Origin: Paulinella micropora
Taxonomy: Eukaryota > Cercozoa > Imbricatea > Euglyphida
Assembly (NCBI GenBank): GCA_009731375.1
Contig: BJOX01000032.1
Coordinates: forward strand, 875,612-905,697
Reading direction: 5' to 3'
DNA length: 30,086 nt
The position numbers were made by a program, and so were the translations under genes. Below are positions 25,461 through 30,086 of this stretch, piece by piece. Position 1 is the stretch's first letter; each line of letters begins with the position of its first letter. The notes under the pieces are model-generated. The model made no database searches. It had not been told where the DNA came from and was given only the letters and a program-made list of their open reading frames with translations.

Positions 25461-28400
25461 TAGGAGGAAATACGATTGCTCGGATTTCTGCTAATTGGTT
25501 TGTTTGGTCTTGTAGTATATTAAGTAGAAGTTTATTTTCTTTTTCTAAATTAACTACCTTTTCTGCCATGTGTTGAAAAGCACTAACTAATATCGATATA
25601 AATTCCATATATGATACTCCTTCAAGGTTGCTTTCCCCATCATCTGCCTTCATTCCACTTTCAGATACAAATTCAGGAAACACTTTTTTAACCTCGTTTG
25701 CAATAAATCCGCGGTTCTTTCTTTCTTTTTTCTCGTCTGATTTCCAATAATATGAACAGCAGTTTATCTTCATTAGTTTCTCGCAACAATCCCCGCAGTC
25801 TAATGTTTCAATATCTGATTTTACTCTTCTATCTGAACCAGAAGACCAAGCGTTTGCTCCTAATGTTTGATAAATCCATCCATTACTAGGGTTTCCGTTT
25901 GAGTTTGATGTATTAAAGAATGTTAAATTTCCATCATTACAAATACAAGAATAATTAGCGCTAGCATTTCCTTTTAATTGAATAAGTGGCTGGTTTGTAT
26001 AACTTGACCTCTGACTTATCGTCGTTGCCCCTCCGCCACTTACTGCTATTGATATTCCAGAACTCGCTGTTAATAATCCTGATGATGTTAGTGTTGAAGA
26101 GCAAGTCATAGCACTCTGAGCATAAATTATTCCACTCCCCTTAGAATAAAAATTTAAGTCTTGATTAGTATTGCTTCCCGCAGCATATACTGAATTATAA
26201 CCAAAACCAACTCCCTATGTCCAGTTGCTGTGTCTGAATTCAACGCCCCCAGAAGCTTGACCGAGATTGGCTGAAACATATAATTCTACTGAAGATGCGT
26301 GCGACCCACTTCTTGCTTCGCCTCTTATGTCTGCCGTGCTATTAACAACAGATATGCCCGCATTTGCCGTTATTAGTCCCGCAGTGCTTATGTTAATTGC
26401 TTCACTCATTGTTATTGCTTGTCCGAGTGTTCCCCCATTTTTATAATTAAAACTGAGTTTATTTGTGTATTTTGCTATTTGTGAATTTGATGATGTGTTT
26501 GAAGATAATATGCTCGTACCGTTAAAATAACAATCAAAATACAAATTAATATTGTCTTGACCCCTGTTCAATAATTGAAATGTTGGATAAACGGATGTAT
26601 GGACGAATGCTTGTATGTGCGGTCCATTCATGTTGTTGTTGGTTCCATACAATTCTAAGCCTCCTGTTGCGGCTGTCCCTTTTGTGCTTCTGCCAATTAC
26701 ACACGGGACGCAGAGAGAAGTCGCCATTATTCTACTAAATTCTTTCGTTCCTGACATTGTTTGAGTTCCTGTTAATTTTACATTCTGCCCGTCTAATGTA
26801 TCCACATAACTTTTATTCGCCCCGTCTGTTGAAGCCGATGGAGTGGCTAAGTTTGACATAATTTGACTTTTCATATCAACTCCCATTTGCTGTTATTAAT
26901 CCGCTAGCCGTTAATGTAGTTCCTGTTAATCCAGCACTAGCTGTTATCAATCCACTAGCCGTTATTGCTCCGCTTGTTGTCAATGTGTAGCCCGTCATAT
27001 TTCTAACATTCGTTATATCATAATTAAATGTCTCATAATCAAAATACAAACTGACTATACGGGGTTGACTTCTAAATGAAGTTCCGCCACTACCCGTCTT
27101 ATTCACGATGAATATGATATATCTAGCAGAAGCATTTGAAGCAGGCGAATATGTTTTAGTTGATTGTGAAGCCCAAGCCTCTCCGTTTCTGCTGTCCCAT
27201 AAAGTGTAAGTCGCGTTGTCTGTGCTTACTCCAACAAACCAAATACTCGGAGTTGTTTCAATAAAGTTCGCAGACGAAGACCTAACATAATAATTGTTTA
27301 TCCTGTATGTTGCTCCTAAGTCAATTTTTATGTATTCGCCTGTGTATGCTGTTCCTCCCCAGGTATTCGTAGTTGCTGGCACTCTTGTATAAACTCCTGT
27401 ACTGTCGTTGTAGTATATAGCCGTATACTAATAATTGTTCTGGTCTGCATTAAAAGCATAATATGCTGGATAATATTCATCGGAAGCAGAAGCGACGAAT
27501 GGAGAAGGTAAAGAATTGGTTGTCATAGCCTGCGGGGCGGTATATAAAGTAAAAGTAGAAGCCCCATATTTAACATCTCCTGTCATTGTCCCTCCCGACA
27601 AAGCAAGGAAAGCCAACGACCCAGTGGAATTTACACAGTTTGAGCCGTTGTATGTTAATAATTGTCCGTTTGCGGTGTTGTAATAACTACATCGCTATGA
27701 GTATCAATTGACCCATCGGCGGACACTTTCGCCTTGTTCGCATCGTGCTCTGTAAACAAAGTTAAAACAACTCTTCCATTTAGTGAACCTACATTTGTAA
27801 TATTTTGGCTGTTCATATTTAATCCTCCATTTGCTATTATTGACTTTGAAGCCGTAATTGCTGTGTTGTTAATTCTAAATAATTCATTTGTGCCTCCATA
27901 ATAAAACATATGGTTATCAGTTGAAGCATGAACATTATAAAGCAATGTGCTGGCAGCAACTCCAAAACCAAGAAAAGCAGTCGTCGACGGTGTTCCTCCA
28001 TCCCACAAAACTAGTTTATTATTAATCGTTGTTCCACTTCTATCAATGAAGACACTTTTTCCAGTTCCTACTACCACGTTGTCGCTTGTTGTTAATGTGG
28101 TTGTTGATACTCCCGCATTTGCTGTTATCGCTCCCGCATTCCTTATGTTAATTGCCTCAGACCATGTTATATTGCTTCCTGCCGCTATTCCTGATTTATA
28201 GTTAAAAGCAAGTTTGTTGGAGTTTTTGTATATTTGAAAGTTTGAGCCAGTGAGGCCTGATTTCCAGTTCGTGCCATCAAAATAAGCATCAAAACTTAAT
28301 GCTATATTGTCGTGCCCCCAGTTGTGTTGGTAAAAAATAGATACGCATCATATGAAGTTATTGCCTGTATATGTGGACAGTTAATTTTACCATCTGCTCC

Positions 28401-29667
28401 ATACAACTCTAAACCCCCTGTTGCTCCTGTTCCCTTTGTTGATTTGCCTATGATTATCGGTTTGTCTATTGCTGTTGTTATTTTGTCGTTTGCTGTTAAA
28501 CCGAGTGTAAATGTTTATTACCTCCTATTGTTTGGTCCGTTGTTAATTTCACACAATTATCATCAATGTATTTTTTATTAGCCACATGGTCTGCTAATGT
28601 TGGAACCAGATTAGTACCCATTGAAATTTGATTGTTGAATGTTTTTGTTCCCGCTATTGTTTGGTCTGTTGTTAATTTCACACAATTATTATCAATGTGT
28701 TTTTTGTTAGCTACATGGTCTGCTAATGTTGGAACCAGATTAGTATCCATTGAAATTTGATTGTTGAATGTTTTTGTTTATCCTATGGTTTGGTCTCCCG
28801 TTAGTTTAACCACAGCAGCATCAAGGGCAGAAACATCAATGCTGTCAACCGTGCCCACATTTGTTTTGTTAAACCCTCCCATATTTAGCGCTCCTGCCAG
28901 ATTAACGGCGCCGTCTAATCTCAGAAAAGGCGATGCCGCATTTCTCCACTGTGCTGTGCTATAAATAAGCAATTGATTATCTGCGGGTGTGCCAGTAATT
29001 AATACATCGCTGTGTGTGTTAATTGAACCATCCGCTGACACTTTCGCATTGTTCACTATGTGTTCTGTTATCCAATCATCAACATCTTTGTATTCAATAA
29101 ATTTACTCCTGTTATGTTCAAATATCCGCCCATACTAATATTGCCTGATTCATCAACATTTATCGGAAAGGTTTTATTTACCCAGTTTATTGAATTATAT
29201 GTTAGATAACTATTAGTGGCTATTGGTACGGTTATGACTACATCAGATAGTGTGTCAATTGAACAGAGGTAGGTATTTCTCCATTTGCAGTCTACATCGT
29301 TGTAAGTTAAGTATTGGCTGACCGTTTGTGCGGATATGTTTGTGTCTAACAGATTAACTAGGCTGGTTTGGTGTGGATTGCTTGTATTAGAGCGGTGTTG
29401 AGTTGAGGCTTTGACTTCGTCGCTATCCCTCACTCGTTGCTCTGTGTAGTATAAACGGCTTCCTTCTTTGATGTCTCCCGTGTTTTTGGTAGCCAGTCTC
29501 ACATCAAATCGGCCGTCAGTGTAATAAATATTTACAGGGTCAGCATCTTCTGGTACTCTGTCTGTGTTTAAACCTGTAATATTAGTGTTCGTTAAGTCTA
29601 AGTTTGCGATTGAAAGGCTGTCTGTGGAGATTTCATTCAAGCCTAAGAGAGATTTATATTGACTCAT
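25450..29667 (-). pseudogene. Giant phage-like fibre protein with F5/8C-like and S74 chaperone domains, multiply disrupted
   Basis: About 1,400 codons from the ATG at 29667 (AATATATAC motif one base before). The N-terminal region resembles phage tail fibres (SNTSNPHQTSLVNLLDTN). Then come near-identical ~42-residue repeats around GTNLVPTLADHVANKKYID (28500-28780), two related modules with IGRSTKG and GGLELYG (~28080-28480 and ~26215-26760), and an F5/8C (discoidin)-like module at ~27000-27540 (EYIKIDLGATYRINNYYV, later ARYIIFIV). The C-terminus (~25480-25860) is an intramolecular chaperone of the peptidase S74 type: DRRVKSDIETLD, RGFIANEVKKVFPEFV, then a coiled coil. Breaks: frameshifts near 29100, 28510, 28320, 27670 and 26885; in-frame stops at 28778-28780 (TAA), 27428-27430 (TAG) and 26215-26217 (TAG). 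It would form a trimeric host-binding fibre, self-cleaved at S74 (inference). Confidence 0.75.
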
Positions 29668-29668
29668 T

Positions 29669-29677
29669 GTATATATT
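29669..29677 (-). promoter_or_regulatory. AATATATAC start-proximal motif (fibre gene)
   Basis: Coding-strand AATATATAC, 1 nt before the fibre ATG at 29667. Confidence 0.45.
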
Positions 29678-29716
29678 TTGGATAATAATTAATCCGAATA
29701 AAAATTATTTTTGGTT

Positions 29717-29727
29717 AGATATATAAC
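29717..29727 (+). promoter_or_regulatory. AGATATATAAC start-proximal motif
   Basis: Plus-strand copy, 5 nt before the ATG of the small gene at 29733; it forms a divergent promoter pair with 29669-29677. Confidence 0.4.
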
Positions 29728-29732
29728 AGAGA

Positions 29733-29873
29733 ATGCCGAGAGGTAATAGAGAGATTGCCATAAAGAACCTTGAAAAAGCGACTGTGATGAAGAAACAGTA
29801 TGCGAGGCAGAGAAAGATTGAGAGGGCTAAGGAATTACTCGCGGAGGAAGAGGCTAAGAATGTAAAGAAATAA
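29733..29873 (+). CDS. Small basic helical protein (46 aa)
   Basis: ATG at 29733 to TAA at 29871-29873. The product starts MPRGNREIAIKNLEKAT and is a highly charged Lys/Arg/Glu helix. It is short but supported by a start-proximal TATATA motif and by resemblance in style (MPR start, charged helix) to the gene at 12569. It is divergent from the giant fibre gene. Nothing in it points to an enzymatic role; nucleic-acid binding is a guess. The stretch 29874-30017 that follows shows no gene. Confidence 0.45.
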   Translation: MPRGNREIAIKNLEKATVMKKQYARQRKIERAKELLAEEEAKNVKK

Positions 29874-30017
29874 CTAAACATTCGACAATCTTGGGGGTAT
29901 CCCTTTTTCCGAAATTTTCCATGAAGTATATGGACTTTTTTGAAAACGTGTGGAAATGAAAGGAAATGAATTCCCTGATTGCAGAACATATAAAAATAAT
30001 ATTAAAATATGTTTTTA

Positions 30018-30086
30018 TTAATTGTAATACACTTTAACTTCATCTTCAGAGGTGGGCAGGAACCGGTCCGACACGGTAATTTTTCT
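30018..30086 (-). CDS. C-terminal fragment of a gene running off the right edge
   Basis: On the minus strand the last 23 codons are open from the window edge to a TAA at 30018-30020. The sequence (TVSDRFLPTSEDEVKVYYN) looks protein-like, and the stop is followed by AT-rich DNA as after other genes here. The family is not recognisable. An integrase would be expected somewhere in an element of this type, but there is no evidence that this is one. Confidence 0.35.
   Translation of the reverse strand, partial: RKITVSDRFLPTSEDEVKVYYN

Noticed and set aside
29880-30086. Integrase gene or terminal inverted repeat at the right edge
   Set aside because: Only 23 codons of an unrecognised C-terminus are visible and no sequence here matches the left-side terminal structures.
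1-30086. tRNA, rRNA or CRISPR features
   Set aside because: No cloverleaf, rRNA segment or regularly spaced direct repeats with unique spacers was seen; the only regular repeats are satellites.

Overview
The window is eukaryotic genomic DNA carrying two degenerate, related integrated DNA-virus elements of the Polinton/Maverick, adintovirus and Polinton-like-virus (PLV) type. They are arranged head to head, with their polB ends facing each other across about 6 kb of satellite DNA. The evidence is two copies of a protein-primed family-B DNA polymerase, an FtsK/HerA-type packaging ATPase, an adenovirus-type cysteine protease, a capsid-gene block, a class 3 lipase, a GIY-YIG nuclease, several ExoX-C-like small proteins, and kilobases of tetranucleotide satellite with an embedded MITE-like unit. 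The standard code is used. The host cannot be named from the sequence; an animal or protist with an AT-rich genome fits.\n\nLayout. (1) 1-5.9 kb, left element (incomplete at the left edge): 3' end of a structural-protein gene (+), two ExoX-C-like genes (-), protein-primed PolB (-, one nonsense codon, one frameshift, two assembly gaps), GIY-YIG plus zinc-finger protein (-), small zinc-finger protein (-), then a cruciform-forming sequence at 5851-5909. (2) 5.9-12.3 kb, non-viral spacer: a palindrome cluster, (TTC)n, an 85-bp sequence, about 3 kb of (TATG)n with embedded hairpin modules, a CT-rich tract, an AT-rich core with a 278-bp inverted-repeat element, then the same satellite in opposite orientation, the same 85 bp inverted and identical, and (GAA)n. 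(3) 12.3-30.1 kb, right element (runs off the right edge): a matching cruciform at 12350-12396, small basic gene, PolB (+), lipase (-), ExoX-C-like (+), DUF3223/HNH-like (-), structural protein (-), major capsid candidate (-), penton/minor capsid candidate (-), protease (-), coiled-coil protein (-), small basic protein (-), ATPase (-), unknown (-), two-helix membrane protein (-), a very long phage-like fibre with F5/8C-like and S74 chaperone domains (-), small basic gene (+), and a partial gene at the edge.\n\nHow the genes work together. PolB, the ExoX-C-like proteins and the nuclease-like genes would serve replication. The capsid candidates, protease and ATPase form the usual virion morphogenesis module. 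The fibre, lipase and membrane protein would act at the virion surface or during entry. No integrase is visible; it may lie beyond either edge. Most right-element genes are broken by frameshifts, nonsense codons or short tandem duplications (10, 13 and 23 bp), so this looks like a fossil copy. Lipase, protease, ExoX-C-like, membrane and small basic genes remain open.\n\nTwo signals tie the elements together: a TATATAG/AATATAG-like motif 1-25 nt before most start codons in both, and a two-stage hairpin of the same architecture just outside the first gene at the polB end of each. The polymerases are clearly diverged, so these are two related insertions rather than a recent inverted duplication.
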